Shown: positions 36,901-46,600 of the stretch, piece by piece | Layout: each line of letters begins with the position of its first letter | How positions within the stretch are numbered: position 1 is the first letter of the stretch | Origin: Micrasema longulum | Taxonomy: Eukaryota; Arthropoda; Insecta; Trichoptera; Brachycentridae | Direction: 5' to 3' | NCBI GenBank assembly: GCA_022494885.1 | Contig: JAGVSM010001330.1 | Coordinates: forward strand, 1-64,000 | Length of the DNA stretch: 64,000 nucleotides | Made by a program: the position numbers and the translations under genes | Notes under the pieces: model-generated | What the model was told of the DNA's origin: nothing | The model's database searches: none | Seen by the model: only the letters and a program-made list of their open reading frames with translations

Positions 36901-37858
36901 GAAAAAACAAAAAAAGGAAAAACATTTTTAAATATAAAGAAAAGTTTAAGAATAATATTGCGAGAGAAAAAAAGAAATCAGACTCGTTTTATAACTATCA
37001 AGTCCAGAACCAAATATTTCAGCCTTGTCCTCATACTGTTTGCCATATCTATGGAGCCTAGGGATAGGCGAGTGCATGTGAAAGTTGGTCCTAGAACTTG
37101 CAGAACAAAAAGGAGATCTGTGGCGGGTATGTCAACCAGGTACACGGAAACACACCAACTCCAGCAAATCTGGACAGTCAATTAATGAATCGATCACTTT
37201 AAAAAGTAATATTATGTCAGTTAGGATTCTTCTATCAGAAAGTCTTTTAAGATTTGCTGAAGACAACAATTTATTGTAATAAAATAAAGCAGCTGGAATA
37301 TGAAGTTTAAAATTAATCTATTTTAGAAATTTCTTCTGGACGCGCTCGAGTGAATCAGAATTTGCACGATAATGGGGCGACCAGACTAGAGAAATGTATT
37401 CTAAACGACTATATATATCTATATAATATAATATATCACGAAGTTACATCGTTTGAGTTGATTTCATGGATGAGAATTGTAGTATCACACAGAAGCACAA
37501 AAAAATTTCAATTTATAGTATATATTACTTACATTATATTATGTACCTCCTATGTAGGTACAAATATATGATATTTTTTTATAGCTTACCTGCAAATAAA
37601 ATCACCATTCGCCACTGCCACAACCTGATACGTTTTTATGACTAAATTAAATTTAAATAACATTTTGCATTATTTCTTTTACAGATCCAGTTTGGTATTC
37701 TTGCACTACACTTCAGTGCAATTTTCTTGGCAAAGGATTGCCATTATCCGAGTTTCCCTTCATTTGTGTTGATACCGCAAAACTTTTTTATGGCAATATT
37801 GTTCTGCGACTTTTACAGGAAAACATACATTATTAAAAAACCAAAGAAAGTTGAATAA
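27900..37858 (+). CDS. Very-long-chain fatty acid elongase (ELOVL), complete
   Basis: Exons 27900-27960, 31979-32169, 32592-32732, 33553-33658, 34782-34918 and 37685-37858 sum to 810 nt, giving 269 residues plus TAA. ELOVLs are multi-pass ER-membrane 3-ketoacyl-CoA synthases that condense malonyl-CoA with acyl-CoA. In order: [13 protein letters not shown] (residues 21-33), a KxxExxDT-type box read as KLADLFDT, the HxxHH box (His147, His150, His151), the NxxxHxxMYxYY block ([12 protein letters not shown]), a TxxQxxQ block that spans the exon 5/6 junction, and a C-terminal KKVE tail matching the KKXX ER-retrieval signal. Length is normal for the family. It is closest in style to the ELOVL1/4/7 group; the acyl substrate cannot be inferred. 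The introns are full of MITEs, a LINE and SINE relics. Confidence 0.96.
28085..28135. repeat. Possible pogo/Tigger-like terminus
   Basis: cagtagaacttcttttatcc followed by aaacttcagtcatccggatt resembles pogo-type transposon ends. No partner end was seen. Confidence 0.35.
28428..28741 (+). mobile_element. Family B MITE, full copy
   Basis: Ends are aatgaggaagttcagcacta and ccaccgatcttcctcatt, with tagtctattaacaaataaaa before the right end. It lies in ELOVL intron 1. Confidence 0.8.
29378..29826 (+). pseudogene. LINE reverse-transcriptase C-terminus, second lineage
   Basis: Reads [40 protein letters not shown], and [18 protein letters not shown]; a frameshift leads on to a [20 protein letters not shown] ending near 29690-29740. 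It is a different lineage from the 22915 copy. It sits in ELOVL intron 1. Confidence 0.82.
29846..30320 (+). mobile_element. Family A repeat, copy 6, shows terminal inverted repeats
   Basis: Core at 29846-30060; then caacaatgttttgagtatgt with ggctggatttcctccctaga at 30110-30165 is mirrored by tccctagggagcaaatccag and atgctcaaaacattgttga at 30262-30325. This copy best shows the family's ends. Confidence 0.75.
31146..31776 (+). mobile_element. Non-autonomous repeat with phrase ends
   Basis: It begins actagcggacccgacagacg and ends taaatcggttaagccgttta followed by an attatatatataaagat tail. Such start and end phrases are widespread in arthropod repeats. The 106-residue open frame inside is not a gene. 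Class uncertain. Confidence 0.5.
31979..32169 (+). CDS. ELOVL exon 2
   Basis: The acceptor is tgcttttcag|atccac and the donor tatcag|gtaaca. It encodes the conserved [13 protein letters not shown] entry and the first membrane spans, with [11 protein letters not shown] between them. Confidence 0.95.
32592..32732 (+). CDS. ELOVL exon 3
   Basis: The acceptor is tatatttcag|ggaatc and the donor gatacg|gtatgt. It encodes 47 residues ending [11 protein letters not shown], the KxxExxDT box with Asp in place of Glu. Confidence 0.95.
32876..33460 (+). mobile_element. Family A repeat, copy 7, split by a MITE
   Basis: Core at 32885-32990 (aagtctaggcatttacaggg, ccattctgcctg), then aactcccaggg at 33050 is interrupted until tctagggtgaaatccagtcc and caactcaaaacattgttg at 33398-33455. 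Confidence 0.75.
33061..33395. mobile_element. TIR element nested in family A copy 7
   Basis: gctattctgaatcttc at the left mirrors gaagattcagaatagc at the right; the repeats go on through tctacttggggattt and its inverse. It is 335 bp and non-coding. Confidence 0.8.
33462..33516 (-). mobile_element. Family B MITE end fragment
   Basis: tttttacatccgatttcccc followed by taacactgaatttcctcatt. It ends 36 bp before ELOVL exon 4. Confidence 0.55.
33553..33658 (+). CDS. ELOVL exon 4 (HxxHH active site)
   Basis: The acceptor is atttttag|gtattc and the donor cttccag|gtatta. It encodes [20 protein letters not shown], then TGMVVLSW. The HVYHH histidine box is the catalytic core. Confidence 0.95.
34344..34588. 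mobile_element. Near-perfect palindromic MITE, 245 bp
   Basis: aagctagggtttcctaggac, agcggtgcccgtattttaac and ggccgtagtgaacggtgatg on the left recur in exact inverse on the right. The arms exceed 100 bp with few mismatches, and the composition is much richer in G and C than the intron around it. Confidence 0.88.
34782..34918 (+). CDS. ELOVL exon 5
   Basis: The acceptor is ttttccag|gtgggc and the donor caaatt|gtaagt. It encodes [20 protein letters not shown] followed by YY, and [11 protein letters not shown], both strong family blocks. Confidence 0.95.
34965..35500. repeat. Unclassified moderate-GC segment with a recurring phrase
   Basis: gcgctcagtagctgcaagac at 35218 recurs as gcgctctgaagccgcaagac (35370) and gcgctctgtagctgcaagat (35450). 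No coding or TE family is recognised. Confidence 0.4.
36105..36200 (-). mobile_element. Second tRNA-derived SINE family, fragment
   Basis: Minus reading has a box A-like gtggctagtgtctcg and box B-like gattcaaatcc. A related copy lies at 47625-47740. Confidence 0.5.
36715..37400 (-). pseudogene. jockey/CR1-type LINE 3' end
   Basis: Minus frames read VWSPHY (37360-37390), LERVQKKFL, then [20 protein letters not shown] and LIDCPDLL, and later RVPG...[10 protein letters not shown]. Several stops and frameshifts break it. The tail aaaataaataaatatt is at the low end. Confidence 0.72.
37685..37858 (+). CDS. ELOVL terminal exon with KKXX tail
   Basis: The acceptor is tttacag|atccag. It encodes [10 protein letters not shown] through [10 protein letters not shown] and the basic tail KKPKKVE before TAA. 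The last four residues KKVE fit the dilysine ER-retrieval signal. Confidence 0.95.
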   Translation: MQFGILALHFSAIFLAKDCHYPSFPSFVLIPQNFFMAILFCDFYRKTYIIKKPKKVE

Positions 37859-37902
37859 GTATTAAATAGGGATAGATAATTATTTAAGTCACTTAATTTA
37901 AC

Positions 37903-37908
37903 AATAAA
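37903..37908 (+). promoter_or_regulatory. Candidate polyadenylation signal of ELOVL
   Basis: A canonical AATAAA lies 45 nt after the ELOVL stop codon. The transposon-derived DNA begins about 350 bases later. Confidence 0.5.
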
Positions 37909-38256
37909 ACGGATTATTTAATTTTGACAAAGAAAAGTACAGACGGTCAACACTATTTAATATAAAATTCAGTTTATACTTTCTACTTTCTCAAAAGTAT
38001 GAGAATATTACCGATATTTAAAATAAAAACGATAATGTTAAAATGTTATTTTTTCAATTAGGTGATCAATTTCAAATCATAAACTAAGCTTTTACTTATT
38101 AACATAAGTCAAAACGAACGAACATTAAAATACGCATTTCATACAAATAAATTAATATGCACAACATTACTGTGTTTTCCGAATAATATAAAAATATTCT
38201 TTTCTTGAAATATATATTTATTACTAACGATAAGATCTTTTTTATTTCAATTTTAA

Positions 38257-38694
38257 GCAACAAAAACCCAATGTTGGCAAATTATATTTGTAATTAATCC
38301 ATCTGAAATAAATCACAAAGACAAAGTCCATAAATATAATAAATCTGGAATATACCAATTAAATTGTAATGATTGTGATTCAATCTACATTGGAAAAACT
38401 AAAAGAAACTTTAATATTAGAGTAAAAGAACACTTAAGATGCTTAAATAATAATAATTTTTCTGAATTCGCAAATCATCTGATAGAAATTAATCATAACT
38501 TCAATAAAGATACTGAATTAAAAGTACTTCATGTTGAAAATAAAATATTAAAATTAGACAACTTAGAAATCTTAGAAATTAAAAAAGCGATTCATAATAA
38601 GAAAACAATAATTAATAACCAAATAAACTATATTTCTTTTAGTCCTCTCCTGGCTTACTTCGAAAATAATGATATCAGATTACCACCCGTGTAA
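38257..38694 (+). pseudogene. Penelope-like element, GIY-YIG endonuclease end
   Basis: A frame with no start codon is open for 145 codons to TAA. It reads SGIYQLNC, CDSIYIGKTKRNFNIRVKEH, FANHLIEINHNF and INNQINYISFSPLL. The GIY...YIG pair, the Arg of the following helix and the closing SPLL block mark the C-terminal endonuclease domain of Penelope-like retroelements. The RT is absent, so the copy is 5'-truncated. A 3' UTR with ttgacaaagaagc and tttgaaaccggtc follows to about 38880. Confidence 0.85.
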
Positions 38695-39212
38695 GAGAAA
38701 AAAAACACTTGATTTATTGGGTCCACGTGTAGTATTTAGTGAACATGATAGAAATAAAATAAAAAGGAATCCATTCATTAGTTACGTAAACCTTGACAAA
38801 GAAGCTTGTTTGAAGCTTTGAAACCGGTCGGTGAAAAACAAAAATTAGTGGTTAAAAACAAAGTTGTTTTATTTATTTTATTAAAATATATGTGATATTT
38901 AGAGCGGATTTTTACTATTCTAATTATATACATAACTATCCATGTACAAAATACATGTTTTCATACATAATTTAAGATTGAAGAAATGAGCACATTTAAA
39001 ACAGCTGGCTGTTGGCGTCATCCGTCATCCCTGCTGAGTGCGTTTCAACTAATCTTCCGTATAACTGAAGCATAGTAAGGTGTGCTTAATGTCACACGTA
39101 GGACACGAAACATCTCATTTTCAGATAGTTAAAAATATGCACATTTTAAGCCTTTGTTAGAAATTTATCTGGCGTCGCATGGAAAAAATAATAATACTGT
39201 AAATACCTCAAA

Positions 39213-39402
39213 GTAATAATACGCCACCCGCTTATAGTCGGCCATACGAACAAAAGCCGTTCTATGATTATCAATCACGAAGTTAGCTACAGTTTACCGA
39301 AACCACCTGTTACATGTTTGTTGTTAAACCAAAAATTTGGAACGCTATTGTTCTATGCAATAGAGCGAAAGGGCATCTCTATAAGCGGGAGTGAATTATT
39401 AC
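39213..39402. mobile_element. Family H small MITE, copy 2, 190 bp
   Basis: gtaataatacgccacccgct with tatag at the left is mirrored by ctataagcgggagtgaatta and ttac at the right. The interior ggaacgctattgttctatgc matches the copy at 14885. Confidence 0.75.
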
Positions 39403-39519
39403 GATACCATTACTTAAGCTTATTTAAAAAAGTAAGAAGAATATACATGATTTCTTGGATAATATTCAAAAAGTAAAACATTTTACTAAAAAAATTGACA
39501 AGATACACACCCATATCTA

Positions 39520-41190
39520 CACCGCAAGACAAAAAAAATTACGAGTTTACCTGCTACCGCGCCCCTTGACTTTACTGAACCCTTTTTCTAAGAAATCCTT
39601 TATCGATACCTCTTTCTTTTGTTTAATAAATTAAGGACACTATGTGTCACCTTTCTACAATATTTACATTTTAAAATGTCTCAACAGTCTTGTTTTACCC
39701 GCGTTTGAGTGAACATAACACAACAATCATGGAAAGTGCAAAGCAAATGTCGATTGCGATAAAATCCAAAATAATCACATTGTCGCAAGAAAACATATCT
39801 AATTGTGAAATATCTCGTCGAGTTGGGTATTCAGAAGGTGCAGTGAGGTTTTTATTTAAAAAAATCCAAGAAACTGGATCCATAGAACGGAAAAAAGGAA
39901 GCGGACGGGGGCGCGTGACATCTGCCCGAGATGATCGCTTAATAAAAAAAATTGTTATGCGCGATCGATTTTTAACGGCACCTGAAATACACGCAGAGGT
40001 GCAGTCTACCAGCACATCAACATTTTCAGTAAAAACAGTGTCCAGGCGGCTGTTGGAGCATGGTTTCCAAGCACGGAGTCCCGCAAAGAAACCATTACTC
40101 ACGGACAAAATGAAGAAGGCTAGACTGGATTGGGCGAAAGAGCACCAGAATTGGACCTTGGAGGATTGGCAAAATGTTGTTTTCTCTGATGAATCAAAAT
40201 TCAACCTTTTGGTCCAGACGGCAGAAAGATAGTTCGACGAAAACGTGGGGAAAGATATCATCCGTCGTGCGTCACTCGAACCGTTAAACATTCACCCTAC
40301 GTGATGATTTGGGGGGTGCATGACAGCATACGGTTTAGGACCTCTAAATTTTGTACAGGGTACGATGAATGCCATTCAGTACAAAAAAGTGTTAAAAAAA
40401 CATATTATTCCAACAATCGAGGACATTACGCAGTATACCGCGGACCCAATTTTTCAGGACGATTCTGCGCCGTGCCATAGAGCCCGCACTGTGAGTACAA
40501 ATATATATATTTTTAAATGCATTTTGTGACCACATGATAAATAATTTATTGTTTTTTTATAGATCAATGAATTCAAGGAGAAAATTGGCTTAAAATCGTT
40601 GACGTGGCCCGGGAATAGCCCTGATTTGAACCCGATAGAAAATTTATGGGCGATTATGAAAAAAAAAAGTCGGGAAAAAAAAATCAAAAAACATTGAGGA
40701 ATTAAAAAAACTTAATTCAAGTTTGGGAAGAAGAAATAACATCAGAAATTTTAGATTCGCTTTACGCTTCTCTAAATAATAGAATTTTACATTTTATAAA
40801 AAATAAAGGTGAATTCACTAAGTACTAAATATTTTTAAATGTTATAAATATGTTTAAATGTAAAATACTTTAATTTAAAATAAAGCGATAAGAACCTACT
40901 TCTTAAATATGAATTAAAAAATAACATGTCTTTTATTATTCCATCACAAACACTCGACCATAAATGAACCGTTATGGGTCTCTAAGGTTCGGGTAATCTG
41001 ATACCTGATATATAATGGCAATTTCTAAGTACAATTCATGAGTAAGATTTTTTATTTTAACCTTGAAATAACGAGTAGTCATCACATATGTCAAACAATA
41101 TAAAAAAAACTAATTAAATATCAAGAATAATTCATTATATGTCAATTTTAGTTTTTTTTGAGAACTCGTAAATTTATTTGTCTTGCGGTG
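39520..41190 (+). mobile_element. Tc1-like DNA transposon, full length, decayed
   Basis: Both ends carry caccgcaagacaaa followed by an A/T stretch and acgagtt, inverted, with two mismatches in 28 bp. TA flanks each side (39518-39519 and 41191-41192), the Tc1/mariner target duplication. Length is 1671 bp with one transposase region. Confidence 0.92.
39729..40828 (+). pseudogene. Tc1-like transposase, DD34E, with apparent 72-bp intron
   Basis: The N-terminal half (39729-40209) has two helix-turn-helix segments (NCEISRRVGYSEGAVRFLFK; SVKTVSRRLLEHGF), a GRGR hook and the first catalytic Asp in VFSDESKF. A one-base loss near 40206 and a one-base gain near 40316 shift the frame out and back. The second Asp is in IFQDDSAPCHRART. 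There gtgagt...tttttatag (40491-40562) interrupts it, after which INEFKEKIGLKSLTWPGNSP and NPIENLW resume in frame. With it removed the second Asp and Glu are 34 residues apart. Two more A insertions follow before TAA. It is inactive as read. Confidence 0.88.
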
Positions 41191-41194
41191 TATA

Positions 41195-42890
41195 TAATAT
41201 AAAATAAAACAAATATTTTAAGAACATAATAATATGTAATATTTTTATATGTTACTGATAATAAAATACATATTTATTATTTCAAAATCTTTTCACATAA
41301 TAACTTAACTTATATTATCCAAGTTTTTGAAAAAAGTAATATCACAGCATTTGTGAATTGTCTGTCCTGTTTTATATGCACAAATTACAACAATATTATA
41401 GAAAACAGAAATATTGAGTTGGGTAATATATGTATCAGGTGTTTATATCAATTTTAGTATAAAACAGTAGTACACTATTAAATGTAAACATTATCAATTT
41501 TTGTAACATATTTCAAGCAAAAAATACTCAAGGAAGATGTATTGAATTCCTTTATAAAATTTACAAAAGAATATATTATATGGACTACAAATTAATACAT
41601 ACATATGTGATATGTGCATCTATGCATTTTGTTTCTGGTGATGACTGCTTTGCTTTGCTATGCGACTATCACATCTTGTTAAATGAAAATCAGTCATCCA
41701 AAAACTAATTAAAAAGTGTAAAAAAAACAACCGTTTTTTTTAATTCAAACTAAATTATTAGTAAGGCACAACCAATATTTTATGGAATACTTGGGTAAAA
41801 TCCCTTACAGGAAGAAACAGAGATCCAAAAAAAATAAACAAAAATTTAACAAATGGACCAAAAAATAAATAGAAATCATTTAGTAAAATTATTTGAAACT
41901 CTGAACACACACTTAAAATGCAAGAAATTGTGATGAAATATTTTAAATTGAAAAAATCGTAATTATAAGAGGCAATCAGTTGATGTTAGTAATTATGACT
42001 GCATAATTAAAAAAATAATAAATAACACATAGATAATAATTTCTGAAGAAGTTTAATTTCCATTCATCCATTTATTAGCTATTGAAAAATTAAATAGTAT
42101 TAAATTACACAGCACATTTTTTTCTCCATTCTCTTGGAGTTGTCCACGAGCAATCACAGATTATAAAATCATAAAATATAATATGTACGCTACAAAAATA
42201 ATATGGAAGAGATCATATATCCTTTTAAATAAATATTGAACTTGACTAGTTGAATTTTGAACCATGTCAATAAAAACTATAAAATTAAAAATAGTTCCAC
42301 TATCAACAAGAATAAAAGTAATTATACATACAATTTAATATTCAACAACACAACTGAAACGCAGTGGTTCATTTTCCGAAACGACTAAGAATTAAGTCTT
42401 TATTTTTACCTCGTGTATTATTTATACGGGGTTATCTGGATATTTTTAATTACAAATTATGACAATAACATACTTATGAGTAAAAACCAAGTTTCAAATA
42501 TTTTGCTTAAAAATACACTGGAACCTCTTTTACATGGTGGATACATCCCACACTATGTCAAAAAAAAAATGTATAAAAATCAATTCTGGATTTAAAAAAA
42601 TAATTGTATGCTGTTTATTGTACCTTAATGTTATTAAAAAATATAACATGAAAACAAATACTTACATTTAAAAATTGCATTCAAATCATCGTAATATGAT
42701 ATTAAGGAATTTAGACTTGTCTCTTTGTAGCATTCATGGAGGAAGATACAAATATGTGTTTTTAGTGGGTAACTGAAAAATGCTAATTTTGAAGTTACCT
42801 AGTTGTAGTTATCATCCCATCACGGTTAGCAAAGTAAAAAGAGCAATGTAGGGAATTCCAAAAATGAATAGTATAATAATATTAATATTA
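41195..42890. other. AT-rich convergent intergenic stretch
   Basis: It lies downstream of both ELOVL and the JmjC gene. I see no gene or repeat, except cactggaacctcttttacat at 42518, which weakly resembles a pogo-type end. Confidence 0.4.
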
Positions 42891-43262
42891 CGCATTATTA
42901 AATTGTTTATTCATTTGATGTATTAGTGTAAAAAAGGTTCCAGAGTATAATATATTTTAGGCAAACATTGATTTCACCAAGGTATCATTTTTATATATAT
43001 TTTCTATGCAAGCAACTTTTTGTCAGATACATAATATTTAACAAGCCCAAGCAGATAGATCACCATTCATAAATCTGTCTAGTGAAACTATTTTAGGTGC
43101 ATTAAAAAATATAATGGAAAGTAGTAGATCGTAACTACTTTTAGCAAATTATGTGGCTCAAATCATATTAGAAATTCTCATAACTTAATGAAATTCAGGA
43201 AATTCAATACCGAATTATCAACATGTAAAAATATACATTGCCATGTGAACATTTTGTGGGTA

Positions 43263-43685
43263 TCAATTAAATTCACTGAGTAAACTATTTTTGACACATT
43301 CTAAAATATTTGGTTGGCTAATAGCTCTTATAATAGCGCTAGTGAAATGGTCGCACTTAATTTCCTGGCTGTTATTTCCTTCATCTTCTGAACCACTTTC
43401 TACCGATGCACTGAGATTTTTCTTCATATTTTCTTTCAGCAAATCCATGAGTTCACCTTTGGAAACTTCCTGGACGACTAGAATATTATCACTTTCTTTA
43501 ATAATTTTATCTATATCTAAATTACCGGCTTTGTGACAAGCCTCTCCACTAGCAGATTCAGCGGTGGGGTGCGAGAGTTTGATTCTTTTGGCAGAATTGT
43601 TCTTTGCCCGTAGCTCCAGACACTTGGTGACTGTAGTCTCTAGTTGCAGAATGTTGACAGATAATGGAATATCAGGAAGATCGTC
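43263..43685 (-). CDS. HSPBAP1: HSPBAP1-like terminal exon
   Basis: The minus-strand acceptor is catcctcag|gacgat. It encodes a 140-residue tail rich in Glu, Ser and Lys, ending CVKNSLLSEFN then TGA. I see no recognised domain. A TTTATT at 42906-42911 is a possible polyadenylation signal read on this strand. Confidence 0.82.
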   Translation of the reverse strand, partial: DDLPDIPLSVNILQLETTVTKCLELRAKNNSAKRIKLSHPTAESASGEACHKAGNLDIDKIIKESDNILVVQEVSKGELMDLLKENMKKNLSASVESGSEDEGNNSQEIKCDHFTSAIIRAISQPNILECVKNSLLSEFN

Positions 43686-46600
43686 CTGAGGATGAAAAAA
43701 AATTTTTTTTCATTAAGATTTAAATGTAATATTTAACCATAGAATTAAGAATAGTCCATAAGGAGCGTAGAATCATATTTGAATACATCGGACTGTGTCC
43801 AAAAATCCTCCCACTATGCCCCACTTTCGCCAAGCGCATTCGTGATGTCGGCACGTAATATTACGGTAAAAAAAAAAGTAATCTGTTCTCTAAAATTTTA
43901 TTGTACACGCGGAAATATTGATTGACACAACAGAGTAGATAAGTAAAGGGTCATTTAATAAGAGTAATTGAATTAATGAACTTTGAACTTAAAATATGAA
44001 ACAAATTTTATTTTACATAAAATGGATATTTTTATATCATGTTAAATAATATTTGATGTTTTAAAGATAATTTTCAGTTAAATGTCCACCACAGAGTTGT
44101 TTAATCCGAGGTCCAATTGTCATTAGTTCTCTCATTTAATGAGCAAAGTAAGGTAAAAAAAATTACTACCCTGGCAACACTAATGAAATGTCCATTTTCT
44201 TTTCTTTAACAATCTGACAGATCAAAAAATAATTCAATTTTTAAGTAATGGAATTGCTTTGTGATTGTGATCCCATCTTAAGATACTAGCAGTATTTCTA
44301 CACTTTAAAAGGACACAACACGGCATAGTTGAATTCAAATGAGGAGTTTCATACTGAGCGACGTCTACAAAGAAACTAATGGGTCAAAATGTAAAACTAT
44401 TCATTTATGAGTAGTTTAGTCGCCTTCTGTTTGATGCTTGTATGCGGTTTCTGGACTATTCTAAATTCTATGTATTTAACATTGAATGTAGATTGCATAG
44501 TGAGAATCTCACTGACATAAGCAGTTTTGACGAGTGTCACAGTCAATGCCAGTGATCTACCTTATAATTGATTTAGTTATACAAAAAACATAATAAAGTA
44601 ACTAATATTTTGTATATTGAAATGTGAGTTTTCCTTTTTTCAGATTTATATTTTCTTTCCACATTCCATAGACACAATTTTCATTTCTAAAATTACATTG
44701 GATTTGTTAATGAATAAATAATACATGACATGAAATATTTAATTGAATATAGTCAATAAAATATATTTATATGCATATGATAATAATCGTTTGGTAAACT
44801 ATTATTAACTTCATTACATTTATATTTAAACACATTTATATTAAAGTGGTTAACTAAACACGTGATATTTTAATATATTTAATCAAATTTATGTTTAAAA
44901 TATACTTACACAAAACTTTTTATAAGAAACAATAAATAAAAGAACTCACCTCGTTAGGATTTAAAATGTACGGAAGGCACTTTTGCGGTAAATCTTTACA
45001 AACTTGTGCCACTAAAAGTTTGGTCAGAGCTTCTTCTACTCTGCTCTCCACATCCATTTCTTCCTGCAATGTAAAAATATATAATTAGTTGAAACATACT
45101 GAATGTTAATGAGGAAATTCAGTGTTTTTTGAAATATTATTTTAATTGTTAAAAGATTATTAAACTTATCAAAATAAAAAAAATAAAAAAATTATGTACC
45201 GTATTATGATTTTGCTATGATTTTTTAAGTTTTGTATTTTTGAAATTACTCTGCATGCGAGATCTCAAGTTCTCTTCCACTTCTTTCTAGTCAGTTCTGC
45301 CGATTGGTACGTCGTCTTACGGACTTAAACCGACTTAAACCGGAAATATTTCATAACTCTCTTATCATTGGTTGATTATATAAACTAGTGACGTCGTTCA
45401 AAGTAGTTTATTTTCATTGAAATATTTTTTATTATTTTTGGTCCATTTTCAATCATTTTTGCAGTACAATTTACTGCTCTAATTTTCGCGTAAGAAAATA
45501 TTTTTTATATACAATTTCCCATAGGGCTCAAGTTCCTCATGATGGTAATGTACGATAGTTTATTTCAGAACAAACACTACTGTGAGTTTCATATTAAATT
45601 TATTAATATAAAAAATATGTCACAACTTGTTAATTTACAACATTGAGACACAATAAAAACCGGTGCATCAGAAAAAAAATCCAATAAAAAAAAAATCTAT
45701 GCGATTGTTTTTATTCATTAAAAAAATTAATGAATTCAAAAAGATATATTATGAAAGACAATTGAATGACTTGTCTTTTATAGGTGTATTTACATGAATA
45801 TTTTCTAACAATGTAATTTCTTTCAAGAAACCGCATTAAACGAGAAGAAGTTGCAAAGGCAGATGTCATTTTTAATACTTCACACTTGAGGATTTTTGAT
45901 AGGAAAAACAATAATTGAAATCTGCCGAAAGAATGCTATGTGGTGCTTTTGCAGTTAAGAATACAATAAAGATTTGTTTAAAAGTTTTGTCAAAGAAAAA
46001 AAATCATTTAAAGTGTTGAAAAAAATGGAAACCAGATGTCCCACATACATGCAAACTCGGGGCCCATATATTGGGAAGTTAATAGAGTTATCTTTAACTG
46101 TCTATAACGTAAAATCGATTTGTATTTTTTTTTTATAAACATGTTCAATTTCAGGTTACCAACGGGGATACTTTTAATTTTAATACAAATATACACATTT
46201 TCATACAGAAAATTTAAGTTTATTTCATAGAAAAATGAAGATGACTTCTCATAGTAATAGGGGCCCAGGGACGCTGGAGGTAAAAATATAATCTACTTTT
46301 TAAAGAAAACTTGTTAAAAATAATATGCAGTGTGATTGGTCTGACTGGAAAATAGTGGTAATCCTAAAATCAAACATTTTGTTTTCAAAGTAAAAATGAA
46401 TGACTCACCGTGGGAATCCAAGTATTGATTGCTATACCAATTTCAGAAATGTGTTCCACATAATGCCACCAACGATTTGGCAAAACCAAAGCATCACCGG
46501 GCTCAAGAGTCACCATTCTACATCCGGATACTCCTGGAACAAGAACAATGTATAATGAGTGACAGTAAAAATACTAATGAACTCTTGTTTAAAAATCCCT

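Noticed and set aside
39695..40291. 198-residue minus-strand open frame
   Set aside because: It is the antisense shadow of the Tc1 transposase region.
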